DNA from: Deltaproteobacteria bacterium
Lineage (GTDB): Bacteria > Bdellovibrionota_B > Oligoflexia > Oligoflexales > Bog-1112
Length of the DNA stretch: 35,487 nt
Assembly (NCBI GenBank): GCA_947466225.1
Contig: CANIBL010000022.1
Span: forward strand, 1-35,487
Reading direction: 5' to 3'
This document shows positions 1-9,038 of this stretch, piece by piece. The notes under the pieces were generated by a model. That model did not search any database and was not told the origin of the DNA. It saw only the letters and a list, made by a program, of their open reading frames with translations. Both the position numbers and the translations under genes were made by a program. Position 1 is the stretch's first letter. Each line of letters begins with the position of its first letter.

Positions 1-359
1 CGATAGAAAGAGAGATAGAAATTTTCCCTAGAGAGGCAAGGTCTGCGCGACGCTTGGCACCTTCCCATCCTCTCTCAACCGCATCCCAATCTCTTGTCAT
101 GGACACCGGACTCCCTGGTTGCAGGTTTCGACCCGGATGGGATCCGACCGTCGCGCCGGCCTTCTCTGCGTTACATCTTTGCCTCTGCTTACCGTGAAGT
201 GGGAGCAAAAAAAAGGGGGGGGGATCCTAAGGAGGGGGGGGACGCCCCGCCTTAGAAAAGAAAGAAAAACCAAAAAAAGAATCAGTACACTCAGCCGTCT
301 ACCTATGGTAGAAGTGACCTTTTCTCCGTAGGAAGTCGAACACTCCGTAGGAACCCCCC
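1..359. other. Gene-free leader upstream of ffh
   Basis: I see no convincing gene here. Short open frames on both strands have poor composition and no ribosome binding site. The stretch contains a G-rich palindrome (227-255). It also has a GCGCGACGCTTGG segment near 46-58 that recurs in inverted orientation near 13848-13860 inside the MITE-like element, and a CTTCCC...CTCTCAA segment near 61-79 resembling the interior of that repeat family. A short duplication of CTCCGTAGGAA (about 325-353) ends just before the ffh start codon. The stretch looks like decayed intergenic repeat sequence plus the ffh promoter region; I could not assign a promoter with confidence. Confidence 0.5.
227..255. repeat. 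G/C-rich palindrome, shared motif with 5283-5335
   Basis: CTAAGG (227-232) pairs with CCTTAG (250-255), and a GGGG/CCCC pairing lies inside, giving a stem-loop. The right half (ACGCCCCGCCTTAGA) is identical to 5320-5334, downstream of typA. It is therefore a dispersed intergenic palindrome rather than a gene-specific terminator. No T-run follows the stem on the plus strand. Confidence 0.55.
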
Positions 360-1892
360 ATGTTTGATACATTGAGCGATGGCTTTCGCAAAGCCACTTC
401 CCGGTTGACCGGAAAATCCATTCTTACCGAGAAAACTCTCTCGGAAGCGATGGAAGATATTCAAATCAGCCTGTTAGAGGCGGATGTTGCCTACCCGGTA
501 GCCAAACAATTCTTAGCTGACGTACGGGAAAAAGCCCTCGGCAAACAGGTTACACTGCGCGCCGGTCACGGCGATAGCCGCGTACGTGTGACCCCCAAGG
601 ATCACTTTGTTCAAATCTGCCAACAAGAGCTTGAGGCTCTTATGGGGCCGGTGGATACCCAGTTGGAGTTTCCCTCCAATCGCCCAGGTTCCATCATGCT
701 GGTGGGATTGCAAGGGGCAGGGAAAACCACAGCTGCTGGGAAACTGGCCCTGTACCTCTCTACTCAGAAAAAGCGCAAACCCCTTCTTGTAGCTGCAGAT
801 ATTTATCGCCCTGCTGCCATTGAACAACTCAAAACCTTGGGTGCACGGGTTGGGGTGCCGGTATTCTCTCTCGAGAATGCCTCTCCGGTAGAAATCTGTC
901 GGCAAGCTACGTACAAGGCGGTAGAGCTTGGATGCGATACCCTCATTTTGGATACAGCCGGGCGTCTCACCATCGATGAAGCCTTGATGCAAGAGCTGGT
1001 GGACATAAAAAAACACGTCCACCCCGATCACATCCTTCTTGCATGCGATGCCATGATGGGGCAGGATGCGGTAACAACCGCCCAGGCCTTTACCCAAGCC
1101 CTCGACCTAACCGGCTTTATTATGACCAAGCTGGATGGGGATGCACGCGGCGGAGCGGCGCTCAGTATCAAGCAGGTTACGGGGAAACCCATCAAGTTTC
1201 TGAGCACAGGCGAAGAGCTCGATCGCCTTGAGGTGTTTCGACCGGAGGGCCTTGCCAGCCGGATTTTGGGTATGGGCGATGTGCTCGGATTGATGAGTGA
1301 TTTCGAGAAGGTAGCCGGGGAAGACCGCCAAGAGGATGCTATGCGCATGCTCGAAGGCCAGTTTACCTTGAAGGACTTCTACGAGCAGATCACCTTGATC
1401 CAGCGAATGGGGCCATTGCAAGATGTCATGGCAAAGTTGCCCATGCAGCACTTGTTGCCGAAGAATGCATCGGTAAATGAGAAGGAGCTGCTGCGGATTA
1501 AGGCCATGATCGACTCTATGACTGCAGATGAGCGGATGCGTCCCGATGTGATCGCAGAGAGCCGCGCTCGGCGCATTGCCCGCGGAAGCGGACGGACGGT
1601 GCAGGAAGTAGCTGAGTTACTTAAAAAGTTCAAGGCGATGCGTTCTATGATGGGGAATTTGGGCAAAGGGCTACTCGGTAAGATTCCGGGAATGGGATCC
1701 TTGGCTCAGATGAATCAGCTGCGCAAGATGGCATCTGGCGGCGGCCTCGAAGGCGGTGGCATGGAGGGTTTGATGTCCCAGTTCGGCTTGAATCGCAAGG
1801 CACCAGGATTTTCCCCCATGCGTATGGTTGACCGAGATAAGGTGAAAAAAGCCCGAAAAGCGGCGAAAAAAGGCCGAAACAAGAGAAGATAG
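360..1892 (+). CDS. ffh: Signal recognition particle protein Ffh (SRP54 GTPase)
   Basis: Ffh binds SRP RNA and the signal sequences of nascent membrane proteins, and docks on FtsY to deliver ribosomes to the translocon. The 510-aa product has the N-domain (about 1-100), the G-domain with P-loop GLQGAGKTT (116-124), DTAGR (198-202) and TKLDG (256-260), and a C-terminal methionine-rich M-domain with an IPGMGSLAQM segment and a basic tail. It is longer than the roughly 450 aa of E. coli Ffh, mostly through the M-domain and tail. The LLEADVAYPV and ALMGPVD stretches resemble, from memory, deltaproteobacterial/Myxococcota Ffh. The ATG at 360 follows a GTAGGA sequence. The stop codon is immediately followed by the miaB start, so the two are co-transcribed. 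The partner gene ftsY is also in this window at 28870. Confidence 0.97.
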   Translation: MFDTLSDGFRKATSRLTGKSILTEKTLSEAMEDIQISLLEADVAYPVAKQFLADVREKALGKQVTLRAGHGDSRVRVTPKDHFVQICQQELEALMGPVDTQLEFPSNRPGSIMLVGLQGAGKTTAAGKLALYLSTQKKRKPLLVAADIYRPAAIEQLKTLGARVGVPVFSLENASPVEICRQATYKAVELGCDTLILDTAGRLTIDEALMQELVDIKKHVHPDHILLACDAMMGQDAVTTAQAFTQALDLTGFIMTKLDGDARGGAALSIKQVTGKPIKFLSTGEELDRLEVFRPEGLASRILGMGDVLGLMSDFEKVAGEDRQEDAMRMLEGQFTLKDFYEQITLIQRMGPLQDVMAKLPMQHLLPKNASVNEKELLRIKAMIDSMTADERMRPDVIAESRARRIARGSGRTVQEVAELLKKFKAMRSMMGNLGKGLLGKIPGMGSLAQMNQLRKMASGGGLEGGGMEGLMSQFGLNRKAPGFSPMRMVDRDKVKKARKAAKKGRNKRR

Positions 1893-3332
1893 ATGAGCAC
1901 CACACTGACAACAGACGTTACTACTGCAAGGGCCAAGGTCCATTTTGAGACTTGGGGCTGTCAAATGAATGTGGCAGATAGTGAAAAAATGTTGGGCCTT
2001 CTCCAGGGGCAGCACTATCAGCTGACGGATACGCCGGAGCAGGCGGATCTCATCGTACTCAATACATGCCATATCCGGGAGAAGTCTAACCACAAGGTGA
2101 GGAGCCGCCTCGGTGTACTCAAAGACCTGAAAAAGACCAACCCTCGCTTAAAGATCGCTGTCACTGGATGCGTCGCACAAGCCGAAGGCGAAAAGTTACT
2201 GCAACGTGATTCCGGTATCGACTTGCTGCTCGGACCAGGGAAAATCGACGAGCTGCCTCGACTGTTGGCAGAGTCTGCCCAGCGCCCGCATCGCCCTGCT
2301 GTAGCCTTGGGTTTTGCTAAAGGTCGAGGGGATCACAGCCAGGAAACACCAGCTGAAGCAGCCAAAATTGAAGCGGCAACCTTTGAAGAGTGCTTGCACC
2401 CAGCGCCTTCTCTGTTTGGTCGCAATGAAATCTCTCGCTTCGTAACCATTCAGCAGGGCTGCAATAACTTTTGCACCTTTTGCGTGGTGCCCTTTACTCG
2501 AGGCAAAGAGATTTCGGTAAAGCCAGCGATTGTGGCAGCCAAAGTTCGCTCTCTCTTGTCCAATGGCAGCAAAGAAATCACGCTATTGGGACAAAACGTC
2601 AACAGCTACGGTACCGATTTGGTAGAGAACCAAACGTTGATGCCGACTGCAGAGGGGCCTTTTGTGGATCTATTGCGTGACTTATGTACCATTCCAGAGC
2701 TGGTGCGGTTGCGCTTTACCACTTCAAACCCCCATGATCTGACCTTTCCTTTGGCCCAGCTTTTTGGTCAAGAGCCCAAACTTGGTAAGCACTTTCATCT
2801 CCCCATTCAAAGTGGCAGCGACACCATTTTGGAAAAGATGCGTCGAAAAGTGACGGCCGCCGAGTATCTACGTCGGGTACAGTGGTTGCGAGATGCAGTG
2901 CCGGATATGGCGCTTTCTACAGATCTGATCGTAGGGTTCCCAGGTGAGACGGATCAAGACTTCCAAGCGACCTTGGATTTAGTCGAAAAGGTACGATACC
3001 AGTTTCTCTATGCTTTCAACTACTCCCCGCGTAAGCATACGGCTGCGATTCGGTTTAAGGAGCAAGTGCCAGATGCGGTAAAAACCAAACGGTTAGCTGC
3101 ACTTAACGCCCTGCAGGATCGCATAACGGTAGAAATCAACGAAGCCACCATCGGAAATGTTCATAAGGTGCTATTCTTGTACCCAAGCCGGAAAAAACCG
3201 GGTTGTTTCTACGGTCGCAATGCCCAGTTTCAGTTGGTGCAAATTGAATCTTCCGAATCCATCGCTGGCCAAGAGCGCGATGTGTTGATTACCAAAGCCA
3301 ACAAAACGGCCCTCGTCGGGAAGTTAATATAA
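1893..3332 (+). CDS. miaB: tRNA-2-methylthio-N6-dimethylallyladenosine synthase MiaB
   Basis: This is a radical-SAM methylthiotransferase that adds a methylthio group to i6A at position 37 of tRNAs reading U-starting codons. The three N-terminal UPF0004 cysteines that hold the second 4Fe-4S cluster are visible (C23, C59, C93). The radical-SAM triad CNNFCTFC (C190, C194, C197) follows, and a C-terminal segment of about 60 aa fits a TRAM RNA-binding domain. The 479-aa length is normal. The start is a zero-gap ATG directly after the ffh stop (TAG-ATG), with the purine-rich ffh tail acting as the ribosome binding site, so translation is probably coupled to ffh. The TWGCQMN and NTCHIREK motifs favour MiaB over the related MtaB or RimO. 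I saw no miaA in the window. Confidence 0.95.
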   Translation: MSTTLTTDVTTARAKVHFETWGCQMNVADSEKMLGLLQGQHYQLTDTPEQADLIVLNTCHIREKSNHKVRSRLGVLKDLKKTNPRLKIAVTGCVAQAEGEKLLQRDSGIDLLLGPGKIDELPRLLAESAQRPHRPAVALGFAKGRGDHSQETPAEAAKIEAATFEECLHPAPSLFGRNEISRFVTIQQGCNNFCTFCVVPFTRGKEISVKPAIVAAKVRSLLSNGSKEITLLGQNVNSYGTDLVENQTLMPTAEGPFVDLLRDLCTIPELVRLRFTTSNPHDLTFPLAQLFGQEPKLGKHFHLPIQSGSDTILEKMRRKVTAAEYLRRVQWLRDAVPDMALSTDLIVGFPGETDQDFQATLDLVEKVRYQFLYAFNYSPRKHTAAIRFKEQVPDAVKTKRLAALNALQDRITVEINEATIGNVHKVLFLYPSRKKPGCFYGRNAQFQLVQIESSESIAGQERDVLITKANKTALVGKLI

Positions 3333-3386
3333 CCTTATTTTTACCCCCATATCGGTGTGCTCCATACCAGAGAGAAGGAAGAGACT

Positions 3387-5267
3387 GTGACCGTAACTCG
3401 TAACGAAAGAATCCGTAACATTTGTATCATTGCCCACGTTGACCATGGGAAGACGACCTTGGTCGATCATTTATTGCGTCAAGCTGGGTTGTTCCAAAGC
3501 CATGAAGTGCTCACCGAGCGCATGATGGACTCCAACTCCCTGGAGCGAGAGCGTGGGATCACCATCGCTGCGAAGAATGCCGCATTTGCCATCGGCCCCA
3601 CAAAGGTCAACCTTATCGATACTCCGGGTCACTCTGACTTTTCAGGAGAAGTAGAGCGGATTTTATCTACGGTAGATGGTTCCATCTTGCTTGTGGATGC
3701 AGCAGAAGGCCCATTGCCACAAACCCGATTTGTGTTGAAGAAGTCCTTGGAGCAAGGGCACCGTATCGTGCTTTGCATCAACAAGGTAGACCGTAAAGAA
3801 GTGCAAGGGGATAACTTTAAATCCCTGCACAAAGTAGTAGACCAAGTGTTCTCTCTCTTTTTGGAATTGGGCGCAACGGAAGAGCAATCAGAATTTCCTA
3901 TTCTGTATGCTTGCGCCCGTAAAGGTTGGTGTACAGCCGATTTGGATGAGTTGCCAGCGTTGTTAAACGAGGAAAAACCCGGTACGTTAAAGCCGATGTT
4001 TGACTTGATCCATGACTACTTGCCACCTCCAAGCATTGTTGATGGGGAGCCCATGAAGTTGTTGTTCTCCAACATCAGCTGGTCGGAGTACCTCGGACAA
4101 ATGGGAATCGGAAAAGTATTTGCCGGGAAATTGGAAAAAAACCAAGTGGCCTTTCATCACACCTTGGATGAAAACGGTACCCAGATTGTTCGACGTACCC
4201 TATTGCCGAAGATTTTCGTTTATTCTGGCATGAAGCAGGTCGAGGTCGATAATATTGAAGCTGGTGATATTGCAGCTGTTTCTGGTTGTCAGAATATTCT
4301 AATTGGAGATTGCCTTACCGCGACCCAAGAGCAATTGCCGATGCAACGTATTAAGGTGGAAGCACCGACCATGCGTATGATTTTCTCGATTAATACGAGC
4401 CCTCTTTCTGGAATGGAAGGGGAAGCCATTCAAGCTCGTAAGTTGCGCGATCGTCTATTGCAAGAGTGCCGTGTCAACGTGGCAATGCAGTTCCAAGAAA
4501 CCGAAACTACAGAGCAGTTTTACTTGCTGGGTCGAGGTGAATTGCAGTTCTCGGTACTCGTCGAGCAAATGCGTCGCGAGGGGTTGGAGTTTATGATCGG
4601 GCGGCCGACTATTCTGTTGCGTGAAAATGAGAAGGGAGAGAAGGAAGAGCCAGTCGAAACCGTCTATATCGATATGCCGAGTGGAGCCTCTGGTGCTGTT
4701 ACAGAGCTCATGCAATTGCGAAAAGGGGTGCTGGAATCCTACGACAGTCTTTCTGAGACCCGTGTGCGATTGCAGTTTGCCATTCCGTCTCGTCGGTTTT
4801 TCGGGGTGCGCAGTCATGTGCTGACCATCACGAAGGGAGAGGGGATTTTGAGCTCCGAAGTTTCAGGCTACATTCCGTACCAAGGGGCGATGTTCTCTCG
4901 AGCCAACGGTAGCTTGATATCTGACCGAGCGGGTAAGACCACGGCCTATGCCCTTGCAAACCTAGAAGAACGAGGCAAGTTGTTCATTCGTCCTTCTACG
5001 GAAGTGTACGAAGGGATGGTGATCGGCGAGTGCAGTCGGGATAACGATATGAACGTGAATCCAGTTCGCGGTAAGCAACTTACCAACGTGCGGTCTGTGT
5101 CTTCTGACGGGATCACGATTTTGGCCGGTGTGCGAGACATGTCTCTCGAAGAGTACATTGAGTGGATCGATGACGATGAGTGGATCGAGTGTACACCGAA
5201 GAACATTCGGGTGCGTAAACGTGAGCTTACTGGTGCAAAACGTAGTGTGATTCGAAATAAAAAATAG
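3387..5267 (+). CDS. typA: Translational GTPase TypA/BipA
   Basis: TypA is an elongation-factor-like GTPase that acts on the ribosome in 50S assembly and stress adaptation. G1 AHVDHGKTT, G2 RGITI, G3 DTPGHSDF and G4 NKVDR are all present near the N-terminus. EF-G-like domains III and V and the TypA-specific C-terminal domain follow. The open frame extends upstream to a GTG at 3357. I prefer the GTG at 3387 because it has an AAGGAAGAG ribosome binding site 5-7 bases upstream and gives the usual family N-terminus (626 aa against about 607 in E. coli). It lies 54 bp after miaB, probably in the same transcription unit. It converges on dapF, with a palindromic repeat between the two stop codons. 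Confidence 0.95.
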   Translation: MTVTRNERIRNICIIAHVDHGKTTLVDHLLRQAGLFQSHEVLTERMMDSNSLERERGITIAAKNAAFAIGPTKVNLIDTPGHSDFSGEVERILSTVDGSILLVDAAEGPLPQTRFVLKKSLEQGHRIVLCINKVDRKEVQGDNFKSLHKVVDQVFSLFLELGATEEQSEFPILYACARKGWCTADLDELPALLNEEKPGTLKPMFDLIHDYLPPPSIVDGEPMKLLFSNISWSEYLGQMGIGKVFAGKLEKNQVAFHHTLDENGTQIVRRTLLPKIFVYSGMKQVEVDNIEAGDIAAVSGCQNILIGDCLTATQEQLPMQRIKVEAPTMRMIFSINTSPLSGMEGEAIQARKLRDRLLQECRVNVAMQFQETETTEQFYLLGRGELQFSVLVEQMRREGLEFMIGRPTILLRENEKGEKEEPVETVYIDMPSGASGAVTELMQLRKGVLESYDSLSETRVRLQFAIPSRRFFGVRSHVLTITKGEGILSSEVSGYIPYQGAMFSRANGSLISDRAGKTTAYALANLEERGKLFIRPSTEVYEGMVIGECSRDNDMNVNPVRGKQLTNVRSVSSDGITILAGVRDMSLEEYIEWIDDDEWIECTPKNIRVRKRELTGAKRSVIRNKK

Positions 5268-5282
5268 GTTTTCGTTTTTTAT

Positions 5283-5335
5283 CTAAGTCGGGGGGCCGCT
5301 CTCCCGACTTAGAAATCTCAACGCCCCGCCTTAGA
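5283..5335. repeat. Perfect 10-bp palindrome plus shared repeat motif between typA and dapF
   Basis: CTAAGTCGGG (5283-5292) and CCCGACTTAG (5303-5312) form a perfect 10-bp stem with a 10-nt loop. Just downstream is ACGCCCCGCCTTAGA, identical to the right half of the palindrome at 227-255. The T-rich tract lies 5' of the stem, and neither strand has a clear T-run after it, so this is not a textbook Rho-independent terminator, although it sits between two convergent genes. It reads like one palindromic repeat with a second one nested in or duplicated inside it. Confidence 0.6.
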
Positions 5336-5346
5336 TATAAAAATAA

Positions 5347-6267
5347 TTATAAAAAAAACAGCCCACTATACACATACACCGCAGGCCCTAACAGTCGTAC
5401 TTCTCCGTGGTGGTCTCGCTGTTGCACCCACAAAGGGCCCCCTGGTGTTTCGATGGAGATCCAAGATTCCCGTGGGGCAAAGCCCTTTTCCAGTACAGCA
5501 ACCCCAGCAGCACAAGCGCCACTCCCGCAGGCAGGCGTAAATCCCACCCCTCGTTCCCACGACAGCATGCGATAGGCTTCGCTTACTTGCCTTTGCGCCC
5601 AGGCTGGCTCGTTTCCATGTGCGGAGACCGGAACCTCAGTTAGCAAATGGAGGTTATACGTCTCCGAAAGGGATGTGCCTCGAATGGCTTGTCCGATTTT
5701 CTGTAGTGTACTCTCCGTTGCATCAGGTCCCCACAACAGCAAGTGTCGATTGCCCACGGTATAGGCCTCGAGAGAATCATAGGTAAAAGAAACAGATTGT
5801 TGCGTGAGAATTTTCTTCAGCTCAGCCGCTGCTTCTTTTGCCTCCACTGGGTTGCCTTCTGGTGCCGGCATATCTACCATGACATACGTACAGGACTCTC
5901 GTTCTTGATGTGCCACCCATTGTAGGTTCATACTGGAAGTACCCACTTGCATCTGCAGCAAGGGGACTTCTTCCCCTTCTCTAGGGGGATGGGCTTTCCA
6001 AAGAAAAGCAGCAGCACAACGCAACCCATTGCCACAGTTTTGCGCCAGGGAGCCATCGGCATTGATTACAAGCAGTTCATGGGACTCCCCTTGGGGTCGC
6101 AGGTACAAAATCCCATCGGCTCCAATCCCAGCGCCAGTTTTGCTGCACAACAGGGGCGCTTGTCGCCGTAAGCTGCTTAGCAAGTATTGGTTCTCAGGTT
6201 TCTGCCCTTGTATGACAATGAAGTCATTCTTGCACCCGTGCCATTTTTCAAATGAAATAGAGATCAT
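5347..6267 (-). CDS. dapF: Diaminopimelate epimerase DapF
   Basis: DapF converts LL- to meso-diaminopimelate for lysine and peptidoglycan synthesis. The 306-aa product carries both catalytic cysteines: C78 in NCGNG and C247 in ACGSGACA. It also has E238 of the WERG motif and H175 in GNRH. One odd feature is GVGFT where most family members have GVGET just before the second cysteine. The frame is open further upstream, but the ATG at 6267 has a strong GGAGG seven bases away and gives the family N-terminus, so I chose it. The gene diverges from the outer-membrane-like gene at 6312 across a 44-bp promoter gap. Confidence 0.94.
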   Translation of the reverse strand: MISISFEKWHGCKNDFIVIQGQKPENQYLLSSLRRQAPLLCSKTGAGIGADGILYLRPQGESHELLVINADGSLAQNCGNGLRCAAAFLWKAHPPREGEEVPLLQMQVGTSSMNLQWVAHQERESCTYVMVDMPAPEGNPVEAKEAAAELKKILTQQSVSFTYDSLEAYTVGNRHLLLWGPDATESTLQKIGQAIRGTSLSETYNLHLLTEVPVSAHGNEPAWAQRQVSEAYRMLSWERGVGFTPACGSGACAAGVAVLEKGFAPRESWISIETPGGPLWVQQRDHHGEVRLLGPAVYVYSGLFFL

Positions 6268-6311
6268 GACCCATCCTCCAAAAAAAGAATGGTACCACAA
6301 TAGGAGAAAAA

Positions 6312-6875
6312 ATGCGCCGTATGTATGCCTGCCTTTGGATGGGGTTGTGCTGGAGTTCTTGTGCATGGGGGGTTGTGCAAGTCGGAGTTAAAACCGGGAA
6401 ACGGTGGTTGGAAACCTCCCACAGCACCAACGAAAAATTCGGGTTTACCGGACAAGAAACCTCTGCTTCTATGAGTCTGACCTCGTTTGGTACATGGCCT
6501 CTTTCTCTCGGGGTGAGTTATGCAGTGGTGGCTTTGAATCCGGATGATTTTTTTCCCTCTGCTACCACAGCTGAGATGAAAGAGGTTGGAGGTGAATTTT
6601 CGGTATGGGTGCCATTCTTTGATCGAGCAGAGCCTTTTTTTACTTTGCAAGGGCTACTGGAGGCCCATTTGGATGTACATACAGACAGAAGCGAAATGCT
6701 GCATTCCCGCATGCATGGAGGTCGTGCGTTTGTGGGCGTTCGCTATCGGGTGGCCCCCATTTCCTCTCTGTCGCTCTCAGTTTTTCAAGGGATGTACCAA
6801 GTTGATGAATTAGAAGGGGAAAAACGGAGCCTTAACTCCATGGGGGTATTGGCGGGGTTCACCGTTTCCATGTAG
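6312..6875 (+). CDS. Small exported beta-barrel-like protein
   Basis: The 187-aa product starts with a signal peptide (MRRMYACLWMGLCWSSCAWG, cleavage near residue 20). The rest is alternating hydrophobic and polar beta-type sequence rich in G, S, T and aromatic residues, consistent with an OmpW/opacity-type eight-stranded barrel. I do not recognise a specific family, and the C-terminus ends in M rather than the usual aromatic. AGGAG sits five to six bases before the ATG. The gene is divergent from dapF and alone on its strand. A 9-bp inverted repeat (TGAGATTCA ... TGAATCTCA) starts about 4 bases after its stop. Confidence 0.6.
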   Translation: MRRMYACLWMGLCWSSCAWGVVQVGVKTGKRWLETSHSTNEKFGFTGQETSASMSLTSFGTWPLSLGVSYAVVALNPDDFFPSATTAEMKEVGGEFSVWVPFFDRAEPFFTLQGLLEAHLDVHTDRSEMLHSRMHGGRAFVGVRYRVAPISSLSLSVFQGMYQVDELEGEKRSLNSMGVLAGFTVSM

Positions 6876-6964
6876 TGCGTTGAGATTCATCTTCACTATA
6901 CTCATCATCATCATCTTGAATCTCAGGCGTAGCCGATCTACTACCATAGTTTCTTCTGTAGCTC

Positions 6965-7966
6965 ATGGTGCAGAGGCTATGTAGGAAGAGACTGTCGGAC
7001 TCAACGAAACAAAGTCAACAGCAGGCCAAACGCCAGCAACGAAGAGAAACGATTCGTGCATGGGCCAATAAAATCGGCATGGTATCAGCAGCCGCCGCAT
7101 TTTATATCGGGTACCAATATTACAATCACGATTGGGAAAAGGAGTCGGAATTTCCGTTGAATACCCATATTAGCGGTATGGGATCTACTGTATTCAATCC
7201 ATTTTTGGTTACCTCCCTTTCTCTTTTTACTCGAAGTTTAATCGAAAGTAAAAATGCAAAAGGGGAACGGTTTCTCAATGCGGTGATCTTCATTGATGAA
7301 GTAGACAAAACCCTAAAAAGTACAGATAAATATTCATCTGCGGGTAAAATCAAAGAAATCCTGTTGGAAATGTTGGAACCAAGTCGATCCGAATATACGT
7401 TGAAAGACCTCGGAACTTCATTGGATGTTTCTCGTTTTATCTTTATCTTAGCTGCTAACATCATGTCGAGATGTAAAACGGTTAGATTCCCACCATTTGA
7501 GGCTGGTGATCGGACTTCGATTGCCTATGCGAATTTTGATAGAAAAATCCAGACAAAGGCCTCGAAGTATGGATTTTCTGTTACAGGTGAAGAAAGAACG
7601 TTCGTAGAGAAGTTGGTGCAAGCTGATATTGCACAAGGAAATGCTGGGGTGCGAACCTTGCTATCTGTATTGGACGAATATGTGAATTTTCTTACCCAGA
7701 AAAGTGTCTTTCCCTCTGAGGGAGAAGAGGCATTTAATATTGAGAAGTCCTTTGACGAGTATGGTGCTACCGATCTTCAGGAGGATAGTGACTCTGTTCG
7801 GGATCGGAAAGAATTTGCTGCGATTTTGATGGGGGCTCAAGTAGAAGCACAGCGTAAATTACAGCAAAAGGACGAGGAAGGGAAAGCAGAGGCTGCAAGC
7901 ACTGCGCAGTCTGAAGAGCCGAATACAACTGAAAAGAAGAAGAAAAAACGCGGCTTTTTTTTCTAA
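6965..7966 (+). CDS. AAA+ ATPase-like protein, Lon-type module without visible Walker A
   Basis: Residues about 107-190 of this 333-aa product look like the second half of a Lon/ClpX-type AAA+ module. They include Walker B FIDEVDK (109-115), a following KIKEILLEMLEPS helix comparable to Lon's ALLEVLDPEQ, and a sensor-1-like FILAAN (160-165). No GxxxxGK[ST] P-loop is visible upstream. Residues 1-70 are basic (KQSQQQAKRQQRRE) with one hydrophobic stretch (about 39-50) that could be a membrane segment or a degenerate remnant. The C-terminus is charged and ends in KKKKKRGFFF. There is no ribosome binding site before the ATG at 6965, and in-frame stops lie just upstream, so a 5'-truncated relic is possible. 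The long intact frame argues for a functional, perhaps regulatory, ATPase-like protein. Confidence 0.55.
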   Translation: MVQRLCRKRLSDSTKQSQQQAKRQQRRETIRAWANKIGMVSAAAAFYIGYQYYNHDWEKESEFPLNTHISGMGSTVFNPFLVTSLSLFTRSLIESKNAKGERFLNAVIFIDEVDKTLKSTDKYSSAGKIKEILLEMLEPSRSEYTLKDLGTSLDVSRFIFILAANIMSRCKTVRFPPFEAGDRTSIAYANFDRKIQTKASKYGFSVTGEERTFVEKLVQADIAQGNAGVRTLLSVLDEYVNFLTQKSVFPSEGEEAFNIEKSFDEYGATDLQEDSDSVRDRKEFAAILMGAQVEAQRKLQQKDEEGKAEAASTAQSEEPNTTEKKKKKRGFFF

Positions 7967-7977
7967 GGCATAATAGG

Positions 7978-9003
7978 TTATATCAACCCTTGTTGTACCA
8001 ATGGTGGAACTGCCAAGACAAATCGGTGGGGAGACGTGACGCGAATTTGACTATACGACTCTGATCCCATCCACTGTAGAATGGCGTTTTGCCATGCTGC
8101 CGGCACATCCCACTCTGCCATAGTTTCCAGCCATAAACTGTGATCTTGCAGTACGATCAACGCACATTGAAACAGCAGAATACTCAAACTCTGGGTCAAT
8201 GCCTCGATTGACACAAAAGACGTTTGGCGTTGACTCCATACCAGACAGGCACCTTGTTGGGAGGCAGATAAGGTGCGCCATGCTGGATGAGGTTGCGTAC
8301 TGGTGAGGTGCAGTTGACGTTGCAAGAATGTAATATCCCAATTCCAAAAAGAAAATCCCAGCGCTTCCGAGAGAAGAGCAATCACGTAGGCGCTTTCAGT
8401 AGAAGCAGCATGGGGGGGGATCCACGGTGGCAATCGTGGCAGGAGGGATTTTTTCTGTGTCTTTTTTTGAATCCAAGTTGATACAGAGGGGCGGGGGAAT
8501 AGCCACTCCATGTCTTTTTTCCATGTTTGATATTTGGTTGTGAGTCGAGGGGCAGGAGAAGAAGGGAGCGTGGAGGGAGAATGAGCCGTAGAGGGAAAAA
8601 GCTCGGGTAAACAAGCTCGCAGTTGGAGATAGGCGCGCAGGTGCGATTGTGCGTCTTGGGGGGCGGATTGGACGATCAAAGCCAGCGCTTTTTCTGAGAG
8701 GGGGAACCACGTGCGAGACTGTTGCCCTCCTTCTCCCAGTACCTGCCACAGGCGTTCTGCATATAGGGGCAGGGGTCCTTGGTGACGCAGTATGCACAGG
8801 GTCCGCCAAGCAAGATCGATGTCGTTTGCTTGTACTGCTTCTGTCCATAGGGCTTGCTGTGAGGTTGGCGTGCGGGCTGGAGCTATATTGGGTACCAGTA
8901 GGTTGGTTACGGTTTCATAGGCCGTTTGAGATAGCTGTAATTCTTGCTGCAGTCGATGTAATCGAAGTAACACTTCTGTAGAAGGGGCTTTCTCTTCTGA
9001 CAT
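7978..9003 (-). CDS. Hypothetical protein, 341 aa
   Basis: I do not recognise a family. The product is mostly helical, with an N-terminal heptad-like stretch (LLRLHRLQQELQLSQ), a serine/proline-rich linker about residues 135-155, and tryptophan- and leucine-rich C-terminal helices. There is no signal peptide or clear membrane span, so it is probably cytoplasmic. The ATG at 9003 has an AAAGG about six bases upstream. It converges on the AAA+-like gene, with 11 bp between the two stop codons. A repeat of the MITE-like family lies immediately upstream (9039-9163), so its promoter may be supplied by or lie within that repeat. Confidence 0.6.
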   Translation of the reverse strand: MSEEKAPSTEVLLRLHRLQQELQLSQTAYETVTNLLVPNIAPARTPTSQQALWTEAVQANDIDLAWRTLCILRHQGPLPLYAERLWQVLGEGGQQSRTWFPLSEKALALIVQSAPQDAQSHLRAYLQLRACLPELFPSTAHSPSTLPSSPAPRLTTKYQTWKKDMEWLFPRPSVSTWIQKKTQKKSLLPRLPPWIPPHAASTESAYVIALLSEALGFSFWNWDITFLQRQLHLTSTQPHPAWRTLSASQQGACLVWSQRQTSFVSIEALTQSLSILLFQCALIVLQDHSLWLETMAEWDVPAAWQNAILQWMGSESYSQIRVTSPHRFVLAVPPLVQQGLI

Positions 9004-9038
9004 ATGGATGCCTTTTTGATGCGGTTTGGGTATTTTTT

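Noticed and set aside
513..1097. Minus-strand 194-codon frame inside ffh
   Set aside because: Completely antisense to a strongly conserved GTPase gene; a typical shadow frame.
5283..5312. Rho-independent terminator for typA or dapF
   Set aside because: A perfect stem, but the T-rich tract lies before it and no T-run follows on either strand.
6859..6966. Minus-strand 35-codon frame with an acidic run (QDDDDEYSEDE)
   Set aside because: No ribosome binding site, overlaps the end of the barrel-protein gene, and the acidic run comes from a simple ATC repeat.
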